A DNA stretch of 44,219 bases from the NCBI GenBank assembly GCA_027449585.1, contig DAIDLJ010000005.1, positions 1 through 44,219 of the forward strand, in the 5' to 3' direction. The stretch's first letter is position 1. Each line of letters begins with the position of its first letter. This DNA is from Microcaldota archaeon. GTDB lineage: Archaea > Micrarchaeota > Micrarchaeia > Micrarchaeales > CABMGC01. Under the pieces are notes generated by a model. That model was not told the DNA's origin. It worked only from the letters and a program-made list of their open reading frames with translations, and did not search any database. The position numbers were made by a program, and so were the translations under genes. Positions 24,467 through 32,312 of the stretch are shown piece after piece.

Positions 24467-25123
24467 TCACTTTGCAATCCTCCTGATGCGTATACTTGCC
24501 ATTGAACTTATCTCAAATCCGCTGTGCTCTATTACCACATAGCCTAAAGAGTTCTCGTTGAAATACTTCGCATCCCTGTTAAACGTGCCGCAGAAGGTGG
24601 TCCTTGTGATCCCGACCTTTCCCAGGTAGTGCATGTGGCCTATGAAGAGATAACGCCTGTCTGCCAAGAGCGCAAGTCGGGCCCACACGCTTACTAGCGG
24701 CGGTATGTAGTAGTGGATATTGTTTGCAACTGAGAAGAGTATTATTTTCTTTCCGAGCATCTCTAGACTGTGCGATCGTTCCACGTTGCCATGCGAAAAG
24801 AGCAGATTTCCAATCGCGTACCTAAAGTGCTCCTCCTTGCCGTTTAGGGTCTTGAGGGATTTGATGTAATTTAGCACCGCTTTTTTGTCCTTTAGATGCG
24901 CGTAGTCCTCGTCTCCCAGCATCAGGGCGGTCTTTTTGAGCGAAAACTTGCCTGACAACAAAGAGATGAACTCCTTATAGAGCCTCACCGATCCCGATTC
25001 CTTCGGATCTATATTATCCCCCAGAAGCACCAGATGATCCGGCCTCTCCTTCCTTATTATGGCCGCTAGTTCACTTATCCCTCCGCCGCGATAATGCAGG
25101 TCTGATATTACAAGAAGTTTCAT
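24467..25123 (-). CDS. Calcineurin-like metallophosphoesterase
   Basis: A 218-residue protein with DLH (D8, H10), GDN (D36, N37), a late HGN (H111) and GHMH (H163, H165), the two-metal site of YfcE/MPE-type phosphoesterases. The usual GNHE/GNHD block is replaced by GDED (70-73), so the bridging Asn and catalytic His of motif III are altered. A hydrophobic stretch (about 128-153) may be buried rather than membrane-spanning. The substrate is unknown (phosphodiester or phosphomonoester). ATG 25123 lies about 27 nt from a TATA-like TTTTTATAATCC, so the transcript is probably leaderless. Confidence 0.85.
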   Translation of the reverse strand: MKLLVISDLHYRGGGISELAAIIRKERPDHLVLLGDNIDPKESGSVRLYKEFISLLSGKFSLKKTALMLGDEDYAHLKDKKAVLNYIKSLKTLNGKEEHFRYAIGNLLFSHGNVERSHSLEMLGKKIILFSVANNIHYYIPPLVSVWARLALLADRRYLFIGHMHYLGKVGITRTTFCGTFNRDAKYFNENSLGYVVIEHSGFEISSMASIRIRRIAK

Positions 25124-25146
25124 TGGACCACACAGTAATTAGGGAT

Positions 25147-25155
25147 TATAAAAAT
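25147..25155 (-). promoter_or_regulatory. TATA box for the phosphoesterase gene
   Basis: Minus-strand TTTTTATAAT centred about 27 nt upstream of the ATG at 25123, consistent with a leaderless mRNA. Confidence 0.5.
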
Positions 25156-25205
25156 AAATGGGAGAGAGCACGGCGCTCCCTCCGCTAAGTAAGATGCAGG
25201 CCTGT

Positions 25206-26225
25206 TCAGTAGAGCTTGCCTATGCTCTCTACGTTCAGAGCAGCAACCTTCTCCGCTTCCTTTGCCCGCTCTCCGAACTTTGCCTTGACTCCGGTCACTA
25301 CTGACATGACGCGCACCTCGTCCTTGAGCTCTGGAAGCATTCTTGCTCCGAAGATGACATTGGCATTGCCAGCGACGCCTTCAGTGACGCCCTCCCCTAT
25401 CTGAGTTGCATCGCTGATGGTCAGGTTCGATCCTCCAACTACCTGTATGAGCCCTCCCTTTGCCCCATCGTAATCTACTGAGAGCAATGGGTGGGACCTG
25501 GTAGAGGCGATTGCCTGCGCCACTCTGTCTGTTCCCCTTCCGTATCCGAGGCTTATGACAGCAGTTCCGGTGTTTCTTACAACGTTCTTAAGATCAGCAA
25601 AGTCCAAGTTGATAAGGCTAGGCAGAGTTATGCAGTCGGCTATTCCCTTCACCGCATTGCCAGTGACATTGTCGACGACCTCGAATGCCCTCTCTATAGG
25701 TAGATTCGGCACATAAGAGAGAAGCTTGTCGTTCTCTATCACTATTGTGCAGTCAGCCTCCTTATTGAGCTGCTCGAGCCCCCAGTCAGCCTTGAATCTT
25801 CTGCTCCTTTCAAGCGAGAATGGATATGTCACAGTGGCGATCACTGTAGCTCCCATCTCCCTTGCGACTCTTGCAACTACTGGTGCTGCCCCGGTTCCGG
25901 TTCCTCCTCCCATTCCTGCGGCCACGAAGACGAGATTGTACCCTTCAAGGGCGGTCTCTATCTCTCCGCGGCTCACATCTGCGCACTTTGCAGCCACTTC
26001 TGGGAAGCCTCCGGCGCCAAGTCCGTTGGTTATCTCCTTGCCTATGAGCAGCTTCTTGTTGGCCTTTATCATGTTGAGGTGGCCTATGTCCGTATTAACG
26101 GCCACCGTGTCTGCACTCTTTATCCCATACCCAAATAGCCTGTTTACCAGGTTACTTCCCTGACCTCCTACCCCAACCACAGCTATCTTTGGGGTGAAGG
26201 CATCATAGTCGAATTGGTCAACCAT
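25206..26225 (-). CDS. ftsZ: Cell division GTPase FtsZ, second paralogue
   Basis: A 339-residue tubulin-family GTPase. The signature GGGTGTG (106-112) and T7-loop NLDFAD (206-211) with catalytic Asp are intact, so it should bind and hydrolyse GTP. The first glycine loop is GVGGQGSNLVN rather than the usual GGxGNNxVN. It has a short C-terminal tail ending IGKLY. FtsZ2-like blocks (YVPNLPI, LGAGG) are present, though clade assignment by eye is uncertain. ATG 26225 has GGTGA six nt upstream, 36 nt after the first ftsZ, so the genes form an operon. The paralogues probably coassemble at the division site as in haloarchaea (known there, inferred here). Confidence 0.95.
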   Translation of the reverse strand: MVDQFDYDAFTPKIAVVGVGGQGSNLVNRLFGYGIKSADTVAVNTDIGHLNMIKANKKLLIGKEITNGLGAGGFPEVAAKCADVSRGEIETALEGYNLVFVAAGMGGGTGTGAAPVVARVAREMGATVIATVTYPFSLERSRRFKADWGLEQLNKEADCTIVIENDKLLSYVPNLPIERAFEVVDNVTGNAVKGIADCITLPSLINLDFADLKNVVRNTGTAVISLGYGRGTDRVAQAIASTRSHPLLSVDYDGAKGGLIQVVGGSNLTISDATQIGEGVTEGVAGNANVIFGARMLPELKDEVRVMSVVTGVKAKFGERAKEAEKVAALNVESIGKLY

Positions 26226-26261
26226 ATCAAGTCACCAAATTGTGATATGAAGGCAAGGCCC

Positions 26262-27305
26262 TCATATCATGTCCAGGCCTCCATACTTTACCTGTTGTGG
26301 CTCGTCAGCGAACTTTCCGACTATGCTGGATCCCTTTACTCCTGTCACTATGGCAACTATCTCTAGCTGGCCTTCGTATCCAGGTATGATCCTCGCGCCC
26401 CACTTGACGTTTGCCTTTGGATCCATCCTTTCGGTTATGATCTCTCCGGCCTTTATTGCGTCACCAAGGCTCAGGTCAGATGCGCCTGATATGTGGATTA
26501 GTGCTCCCTTCGCGTTCTCGAAGTCTACATCAAGAAGCTTGTTCTTTAGGACCGCCTCAGCCGCAGAGCCAACCTTGTCGTTGCCCTTTCCTGTTCCGAC
26601 TGATATGAATCCTACGTCTCCGCTTCCCATGATCGACCTTACGTCTGCGAAGTCTATGTTGATCAGGCTTGGCTGGGTTATTGTCCAGACAAGTCCGCCT
26701 ATTGCCTTTGCGAGTATGTCATCCGCAACTGCGAATGCCTCGTTCATTGGCAGGTTTGGAACAAGCTTCACGAGCCTGTTGTTGTCCAGAAGTATCACGC
26801 TGTCGCTGAACTTCCTTAGCCTCTGGATTCCCTCCTCTGCCTTTACCTTTCTCACTCTTTCGAGGTCGAATGGATAAGTGACCATAGATACCACTATTGC
26901 GCCCTGCTCCTTTGCTATCTGCGCAATCACAGGTATTGCTCCGGTTCCGGTTCCTCCTCCCATACCAGCGCATAGGAAGACGAGCTGTGCTCCTCCGAGG
27001 ACCTCTTCTAGCTGCTGCCTGTCGGCCTCTGCGGCCTTTGCACCAACTTCAGGGTCTCCTCCTGCTCCAAGACCTCGTGTCATGCTCTTTCCTATAAGTA
27101 TCTTCTTTATCCTGTCGTCAACTATCTTGAAGTGCGTTACGTCAGTGTTGACCGCAACTAGTTCAGTCCCCTTGACACCCACTTTCAGTAATCGGTTTAC
27201 GGTGTTGTTACCTCCGCCTCCTACCCCTATAGTCACTATCTTTATCTGCGGAGCGCCGCTCGCGCTCTCCTCGCTTCTACTCAAATCATTGCCGAATTCT
27301 ACCAT
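26262..27305 (-). CDS. ftsZ: Cell division GTPase FtsZ, first paralogue
   Basis: A 347-residue FtsZ. The 20-residue Ser/Glu-rich N-terminal tail precedes the G-loop GVGGGGNNTVNRL; GGGTGTG is at 116-122 and the T7 loop NIDFAD at 216-221. The sequence blocks LGAGGDPEVG, LDNNRLVKLVPNLP and ANVKWGARI resemble archaeal FtsZ2. The C-terminal tail (QQVKYGGLDMI) could bind SepF or other partners. A minus-strand TATATAAATATA (27334-27345) is about 34 nt upstream of ATG 27305, giving a short leader. It is the first gene of the ftsZ-ftsZ pair. All catalytic residues I can check are present. Confidence 0.96.
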   Translation of the reverse strand: MVEFGNDLSRSEESASGAPQIKIVTIGVGGGGNNTVNRLLKVGVKGTELVAVNTDVTHFKIVDDRIKKILIGKSMTRGLGAGGDPEVGAKAAEADRQQLEEVLGGAQLVFLCAGMGGGTGTGAIPVIAQIAKEQGAIVVSMVTYPFDLERVRKVKAEEGIQRLRKFSDSVILLDNNRLVKLVPNLPMNEAFAVADDILAKAIGGLVWTITQPSLINIDFADVRSIMGSGDVGFISVGTGKGNDKVGSAAEAVLKNKLLDVDFENAKGALIHISGASDLSLGDAIKAGEIITERMDPKANVKWGARIIPGYEGQLEIVAIVTGVKGSSIVGKFADEPQQVKYGGLDMI

Positions 27306-27333
27306 GTGATCGCCAATAACAATCTTCGCAGGA

Positions 27334-27345
27334 ATATATTTATAT
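27334..27345 (-). promoter_or_regulatory. TATA box for the ftsZ pair
   Basis: Minus-strand TATATAAATATA, a strong archaeal TATA match, predicts transcription start near 27312, a few nt before the ATG at 27305. Confidence 0.6.
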
Positions 27346-27417
27346 AGCTTATCTAGAGCAATGTGTAGGTAAATGATGAAACTTCACGTATTATATTATA
27401 TATTAAAGTAAAAGGAC

Positions 27418-27430
27418 GGAATGAAATTCC
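27418..27430. repeat. Short inverted repeat between ftsZ and ogt
   Basis: GGAAT-GAA-ATTCC, perfect 5-bp arms, 60 nt upstream of the ogt start in the AT-rich divergent promoter region. It may be an operator, but a repeat this short could be chance. Confidence 0.25.
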
Positions 27431-27456
27431 ATAATTCTGTACAAAGTAACAAAGCA

Positions 27457-27466
27457 AAAATATAGA
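27457..27466 (+). promoter_or_regulatory. TATA box for ogt
   Basis: AAAATATAGA centred 28 nt upstream of ATG 27490 suggests a leaderless transcript and rejects the TTG at 27472 as start. Confidence 0.5.
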
Positions 27467-27489
27467 AATATTTGCCCCGAAATAGGTTC

Positions 27490-27816
27490 ATGGAAGGCTC
27501 GAAAAAAGCGGCAGTAATGAAGCGACTTGAAAAGTACAACATGACCCGCTTTCAGACGTCAGTTCTGCGTGCTACTCTTGATATACCAAAAGGGGAAGTG
27601 AGGACGTACAAGCAGATAGCCGCAAAAATCGGACATCCAAAGGCTTACCGCGCAGTTGGAAGTGCGCTTAAGGAGAATCCTCTGGCTCCGACAATCCCAT
27701 GCCATAGAGTTGTAAAGAGCAGTGGCGAACTGGGCAACTATTCAGGCCGCGGGGGGAAAAAGGGCAAGAGAAGGCTCCTTGAAATTGAAGGGTACATCAT
27801 AAAAAAGAACAGGTAG
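27490..27816 (+). CDS. ogt: Methylated-DNA--protein-cysteine methyltransferase
   Basis: A 108-residue alkyltransferase consisting of only the C-terminal DNA-binding and active-site domain. It contains PKGEVRTYKQIA, AYRAVGSALKENP (with the Arg finger of the helix-turn-helix) and the acceptor motif PCHRVV with Cys71. It removes O6-alkyl groups from guanine by suicidal transfer to Cys71. The N-terminal RNase H-like domain of full-length Ogt/MGMT is missing, so it is either a minimal active form or an alkyltransferase-like variant. Because Cys71 is kept (ATL proteins have Trp), activity is likely. Confidence 0.92.
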   Translation: MEGSKKAAVMKRLEKYNMTRFQTSVLRATLDIPKGEVRTYKQIAAKIGHPKAYRAVGSALKENPLAPTIPCHRVVKSSGELGNYSGRGGKKGKRRLLEIEGYIIKKNR

Positions 27817-27834
27817 AATTAGTTGCGCCGAGCG

Positions 27835-29601
27835 TTATCCGTCAACTTTTATCTTCTTCTGCTGGTCGAACATTTCAATTATCTCCTTTGTTGTCGTAGC
27901 ATCATCGGAACTCTTGTCCTCCCTTATTCCGTCGCTCACCAGTCTTGGAAACCTTAAGGCATATCCGGGCTCGTCCCCATTCTTGCCGCACGTGTGCATT
28001 GGAGACCTAGTTATCTCGTCGGCTCTTACGGTTATAACATATTCGGGCTCGACCCAGAAATCAGGCGCTATTAACGCCTCGACTCTTGCAGGCTTCTTTG
28101 GAAGCTTGCTCTTCTTTAGAAGATTGCCCAAATCCTGCATCTGCTTCTCGCTAAATCCAGTGCCTATCTTCGATATAGTCTCGAAGACGTCCTTCTTCTC
28201 GTTGTATACGCCGCCGAGCAGGCCGCCGAGTCCGAACTCGGTCCTCTGGCCCTTGCCTCTATAGTAGCCGAGTATTACAAGATCTATCGTGTCGGAGAGC
28301 TCTCCCTTGTAGCTCCTCTTGAGCTTTATCCAGCTGAACTTCCTTGCGCCGGCGATGTAGGGTGCCAAGAGATCCTTTGCGACTATTCCCTCAAGCCCGC
28401 TCTCAACGGCGTCCTCGAAGTACTTGTCTATCTGCTTAGGAGTAGTTGCTATTATCTTATCTGAGAATCTTATGAATCCGTCGCCATTTATTATCGACTC
28501 TAGCTTCTTCCTGCGCTCTTCGTACGGCTTGCCAAGATAATCCTCGCCATCGAGATACATCAAATCGAACGAGAAGAGGTGTATCGGTATCTCCTGGCTC
28601 TTCTCCTCTACGCCGTGCTTTCTCTTTCTCTGTATCGTTTCCTGGAACGGCCTGAACTCTCCGGTGACTTCGTCATAAGATATCGCTTCCCCCTCTATTA
28701 TCGCCTCTTTCGCATTGACCTCTGCAAGCGCAGCCTTTGCTATGTCAGGGAACATCCCGGTTAGGTCCTCAAGATTTCTTGAGAATATCTTAACCCTTCC
28801 CTTCTTCCTGTCTATATGGACCTGCGCCCTGAGGCCATCATATTTGCTCTCTATAGCACACCTGCCTCCCATCTTCTCGAGTATCTGCTCCGCTGTTGGC
28901 ATCCTCTCTGCGAGTGCCGGGCGTATGGGCTCGAAGATTGACACCTTTAGGCCGGCTATTCCCTTCATCCCTTTTTCGCTAAGTATGTAACCGACTTTTC
29001 CCAGGTCGCTGCATATGTTGTACGCATTCTCCAGCTCTGCCTTCGACTTCCTGTCACCAGTATATGCCTTGGATAGTGATTCCAATATGGTTGCATCTCC
29101 TGCTCCGAGACGGAGTTTTCCCAGAGCAAATCGGATTATGTATCTTGCCTCAAGAGGCGATGCGGATGCGAGCAGCTCGACTAAGGATCCGATCTTTGCG
29201 TCCTGACTTCCTGCGCCTGAAGTGCTCGCAATCTTCTTCATCGATTCGAACACGTGATTAATCTCGAGGTGCTTTTTAGACAGGGGCCTGAGCCTCCCTT
29301 TCCTTATTAGCTCCTCCGCAGTCTGACCGAGGTCGCCGGTCTTCCTAAAGATTGCTATTGCCTCGTCCTTTGAGTGCCCGCTGGCTATTGCTATGGCATT
29401 CTCTGCGAACTTCTCCGCTATGCCTATCTGAATACCTTCGAAAGGAGGAGCTAGTACGCCCTGAGTCAGGTATATCAGGTTTTTGATCTCATCCGGACTG
29501 GCTTTTGATAGCAGCTCTGAGAGTATGTCCACCATGCTGAGCCTTGATGAGGTGTTTTCGAGCTTCTCGTAATAGGCGGAAACCTCGTCAAAGAACATCA
29601 A
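27835..29601 (-). CDS. lig: ATP-dependent DNA ligase
   Basis: A 588-residue archaeal/eukaryotic DNA ligase I-type enzyme. An N-terminal helical DNA-binding domain (about 1-220, ending near MKGIAGLKVSIFEPIRPALA) precedes the adenylation domain with ESKYDGLRAQ (AMP-accepting K253), then FSFDLMYLDGE, EGIVAKD and WIKLKRSY, and a C-terminal OB domain with RFPRLV. All nucleotidyltransferase motifs appear present. It joins Okazaki fragments and repair nicks. ATG 29601 or 29598 is possible. It converges with ogt (18 nt) and diverges from the HemK-like gene. Confidence 0.96.
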   Translation of the reverse strand: MMFFDEVSAYYEKLENTSSRLSMVDILSELLSKASPDEIKNLIYLTQGVLAPPFEGIQIGIAEKFAENAIAIASGHSKDEAIAIFRKTGDLGQTAEELIRKGRLRPLSKKHLEINHVFESMKKIASTSGAGSQDAKIGSLVELLASASPLEARYIIRFALGKLRLGAGDATILESLSKAYTGDRKSKAELENAYNICSDLGKVGYILSEKGMKGIAGLKVSIFEPIRPALAERMPTAEQILEKMGGRCAIESKYDGLRAQVHIDRKKGRVKIFSRNLEDLTGMFPDIAKAALAEVNAKEAIIEGEAISYDEVTGEFRPFQETIQRKRKHGVEEKSQEIPIHLFSFDLMYLDGEDYLGKPYEERRKKLESIINGDGFIRFSDKIIATTPKQIDKYFEDAVESGLEGIVAKDLLAPYIAGARKFSWIKLKRSYKGELSDTIDLVILGYYRGKGQRTEFGLGGLLGGVYNEKKDVFETISKIGTGFSEKQMQDLGNLLKKSKLPKKPARVEALIAPDFWVEPEYVITVRADEITRSPMHTCGKNGDEPGYALRFPRLVSDGIREDKSSDDATTTKEIIEMFDQQKKIKVDG

Positions 29602-29659
29602 AACACTCAGTTAATTCTGTCATGAAAGGTATATATTCGTGCTTCGGAAAGATGGCAGA

Positions 29660-29670
29660 TTTATAATTTA
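29660..29670 (+). promoter_or_regulatory. TATA box for the HemK-like gene
   Basis: TTTATAATTTA centred 26 nt upstream of ATG 29691, consistent with a leaderless transcript. Confidence 0.5.
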
Positions 29671-29690
29671 ATGATCCGATATATACATGG

Positions 29691-30317
29691 ATGCGTATGG
29701 AGTATGAAGGGTTGGACATCGCCACCGATGATAATGTATATGTTCCTGCAGAGGATTCTTTTCTTGCAGCCGAGACAATAAAGGAGGAATTGGATAGTTT
29801 TGAGGGGAGCGTAAGCGTTGCAGACATAGGATGCGGCAGCGGAATACTCGGGCTCGTTGCAGGCACTAATCCGAATGTGGATAAGGTAGTATTTGCAGAC
29901 ATAAGCGATGACGCATTGAAGCTGTGCCAGATGAATGTGGATAGAAATTGCCCCGTGGTCAGGGCAAACTGCATAGTCAAGAAGAGCGACCTATTTTCAG
30001 AAGTTTCCGGAAACTTCGACCTGATAATATTCAACGCGCCATACCTTCCAGACAAAGACAATAGCAAGATTGCTGGCGCCTGGTATGGCGGAAAGACAGG
30101 CATAGAAGTCTCGGTTGATTTCCTGCGGCAGGCAGTAAATCACATGAACGATGAATCAAGGATAATAATCGTCGAGAGCTCTTTTGGGGATATAGATACG
30201 CTTAATAGGGAGATAAGCAACCTTGGGCTCTATGTATCTAGGGAAAAGAGGCAGCACATAAGCTTTGAGGATATAATAGTAATGGTGCTTGGCAGGGCTG
30301 ACTGGTTTGGATCCTGA
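29691..30317 (+). CDS. HemK/Mtq2-like N5-glutamine (or nucleic acid) methyltransferase
   Basis: A 208-residue class I AdoMet methyltransferase. YVPAEDSFLAAE at 17-28 is the archaeal HemK2/Mtq2 N-terminal signature, VADIGCGSG (43-51) binds AdoMet and FADIS (68-72) holds the ribose-binding acid. The amide-methylation motif NPPY is NAPY (115-118), with YLP following. Archaeal Mtq2 methylates the GGQ glutamine of release factor aRF1, usually with a Trm112 partner, not seen in this window. The Pro-to-Ala change may be tolerated. Start supported by the TATA box. It converges with sufS, 5 nt between stops. Confidence 0.86.
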   Translation: MRMEYEGLDIATDDNVYVPAEDSFLAAETIKEELDSFEGSVSVADIGCGSGILGLVAGTNPNVDKVVFADISDDALKLCQMNVDRNCPVVRANCIVKKSDLFSEVSGNFDLIIFNAPYLPDKDNSKIAGAWYGGKTGIEVSVDFLRQAVNHMNDESRIIIVESSFGDIDTLNREISNLGLYVSREKRQHISFEDIIVMVLGRADWFGS

Positions 30318-30322
30318 AAGGA

Positions 30323-31570
30323 TCACTCATCTTTTATCTTAAGCACTCTCTTCACTGTGGCCAGAGCATCAATTACCCTGTCGATCTCCTCCTGCTTGTT
30401 ATACAAATAGAAGCTCATCCTGGATACGGCTGGAAGGCCAAGCACGCCGACCACCAGCGGCATCGCGCAGTGGTGGCCTGCCCTTATCGCTATTCCTTCG
30501 GCATCGAATATGGTTGAGACGTCATGAGGATGCGCTCCTTTTATTCTAAATGAGATCAGCCCCTCCTTTTTGGCTATGTCGCCTTTGCCAGGCCCGAATA
30601 TCTGCATGCCGTTTACCTCCCCTAGCCTGTTGAATGCATATTTTAGCAGCCCCATCTCGTGCTCTCGGATGTTATCTAGGCCTACTGAATTTAGATATTT
30701 GATTGCCGCGCCAAACCCTATTGCGCCCTCTATGTTTGGTGTTCCTGACTCGAACTTCCATGGAAGCTCGTTCCAATCGGCAGACTCAAAAGTCACGGAG
30801 CGTATCATATCGCTACCCACAATCGCAGGAGTTGTCTCTTCAAGCAGCTCCTCCTTACCATAAAGTACCCCTATTCCAGAAGGCCCGAGCATCTTGTGGC
30901 TTGAAAGCGCAAGGAAGTCGCAGTCGATCTCCTTCACGTCCACCTTGCCGTGGGGCGCAGATTGCGCAGCATCGAGCATGACAACTGCTCCGGAATCGTG
31001 AGCCATCTTCGTCATGAGTTTTGCGTCGTTTATCGTGCCTAGCACATTCGATGCGTTGGTGAAGGCCACTATCTTCGGCTTGGACTCGAGCTTCTTGCCG
31101 AAATCGTCCATGTCTATGAAGGAATTATCTCTGAGCTTCACGTGATCGAGTATGGCGCCTTTCCTCCTTGCAAGCATCAGCCATGGGACTATGTTGCTGT
31201 GGTGCTCCATGTCCGTCACGAGTATGTGATCCCCCTTGTTTATCCTTGGCTCGGCATACGACAATGCAGCTATGTTTATAGCGTCCGTGGTGTTCCTACA
31301 GTATATTATATTGCGATATGAATCCGCATTTATGAATTTGGCCGCCAGCTCCTTCGACTCGACGTATGCATCAGTCGATTTCATTGATATCTCATACAGA
31401 CCGCGATGTATGTTGGAGTTGTAGGTCTCATAATACTCTTTTACAGCATCTATTACAGCGCTTGGCTTCTGCGATGTTGAAGCGCTGTCTAGATATGCAA
31501 GAGGTTTCCCGTGAGATTTTGTGCTTAGTATGGGAAAGTCGTTCCTTATCCGGTCGACGTCTAATGCCAT
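30323..31570 (-). CDS. sufS: Cysteine desulfurase SufS
   Basis: A PLP enzyme of about 415 residues that takes sulfur from cysteine for Fe-S cluster assembly. The PLP lysine is in SSHKMLGPSG (K228, numbered from the GTG at 31576) and the persulfide Cys is C370 in RAGHHCAMPL, the short-loop class II (SufS) type. Other family blocks are YLDSASTSQKP and TDMEHHSNIVPW. ATG 31570 lies after GAGTGA; the GTG at 31576 overlaps sufC. It is the last gene of the suf operon. No SufE or SufU activator is in the window. Confidence 0.96.
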   Translation of the reverse strand: MALDVDRIRNDFPILSTKSHGKPLAYLDSASTSQKPSAVIDAVKEYYETYNSNIHRGLYEISMKSTDAYVESKELAAKFINADSYRNIIYCRNTTDAINIAALSYAEPRINKGDHILVTDMEHHSNIVPWLMLARRKGAILDHVKLRDNSFIDMDDFGKKLESKPKIVAFTNASNVLGTINDAKLMTKMAHDSGAVVMLDAAQSAPHGKVDVKEIDCDFLALSSHKMLGPSGIGVLYGKEELLEETTPAIVGSDMIRSVTFESADWNELPWKFESGTPNIEGAIGFGAAIKYLNSVGLDNIREHEMGLLKYAFNRLGEVNGMQIFGPGKGDIAKKEGLISFRIKGAHPHDVSTIFDAEGIAIRAGHHCAMPLVVGVLGLPAVSRMSFYLYNKQEEIDRVIDALATVKRVLKIKDE

Positions 31571-31572
31571 AT

Positions 31573-32304
31573 TCACTCATCCAGCTTGTAACCTTCTTTC
31601 TCAATCTCTGTTATTAACTCTTTTCCACCCTCTCGCACTATCTTGCCGTTTGCCATAACGTGTATGAACTGCGGGTCCATGTAACTAAGTATGCGGCTGT
31701 AGTGCGTTATTAGGAGTATGCTCATTCCTGTCCTCTCCCTTATGTGGTTTATGTTTTCAGCTACTATCTTTACTGCATCTATATCAAGTCCCGAATCAGG
31801 CTCATCAAGTATGGCTAGTTTCGGACCGAGCATTGACATTTGTAGTATCTCCATCTTCTTCTTTTCGCCTCCCGAGAAGCCGTAGTTGAGCGACCTACCT
31901 ATCAAGTCTTCCCTTAGCTTTAGGCTCTCTCCGTTCTTCTTTATCTCTCCCATGAATTCCTTGTAGGATATCTTCTCCTTGCTCAAAGCGCCCCTTGCAG
32001 AATTAAGAAAGTTCACTATTCCTAATCCTTCAATTTCAACAGGATTCTGGAACTGCAAAAATATTCCGAGCTTTGCGCGCTCATTGACTGGCATTTCGTT
32101 TATCTTCTCCCCATCGAAGAGTATGTTGCCCTGTGTTATTTTTACATTGGGATGACCCATTATCGATTTGGCAAGCGTTGTCTTCCCGCTTCCATTAGGT
32201 CCCATTAGAACATGCAGCTCGTTCTTGCCAATTTTGAGATTCACTCCCTTAAGCACATTCCTCTGCTCCGCATCCGCATGTAGATTATTTATTTCAAGTA
32301 ACAT
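31573..32304 (-). CDS. sufC: SufC ABC-type ATPase
   Basis: A 243-residue ATPase of the SufBCD scaffold with Walker A GPNGSGKT (35-42), ABC signature FSGGEKKKMEIL and Walker B LAILDEPDSGLD followed by the switch His in LLITHYSRIL. FLQFQNPVEIEG is the Q-loop region peculiar to SufC. It drives conformational changes of SufB-SufD during cluster assembly. ATG 32304 has AGGTG five nt upstream. Its end overlaps the alternative GTG of sufS. Confidence 0.97.
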   Translation of the reverse strand: MLLEINNLHADAEQRNVLKGVNLKIGKNELHVLMGPNGSGKTTLAKSIMGHPNVKITQGNILFDGEKINEMPVNERAKLGIFLQFQNPVEIEGLGIVNFLNSARGALSKEKISYKEFMGEIKKNGESLKLREDLIGRSLNYGFSGGEKKKMEILQMSMLGPKLAILDEPDSGLDIDAVKIVAENINHIRERTGMSILLITHYSRILSYMDPQFIHVMANGKIVREGGKELITEIEKEGYKLDE

Positions 32305-32312
32305 TTTTCCAC

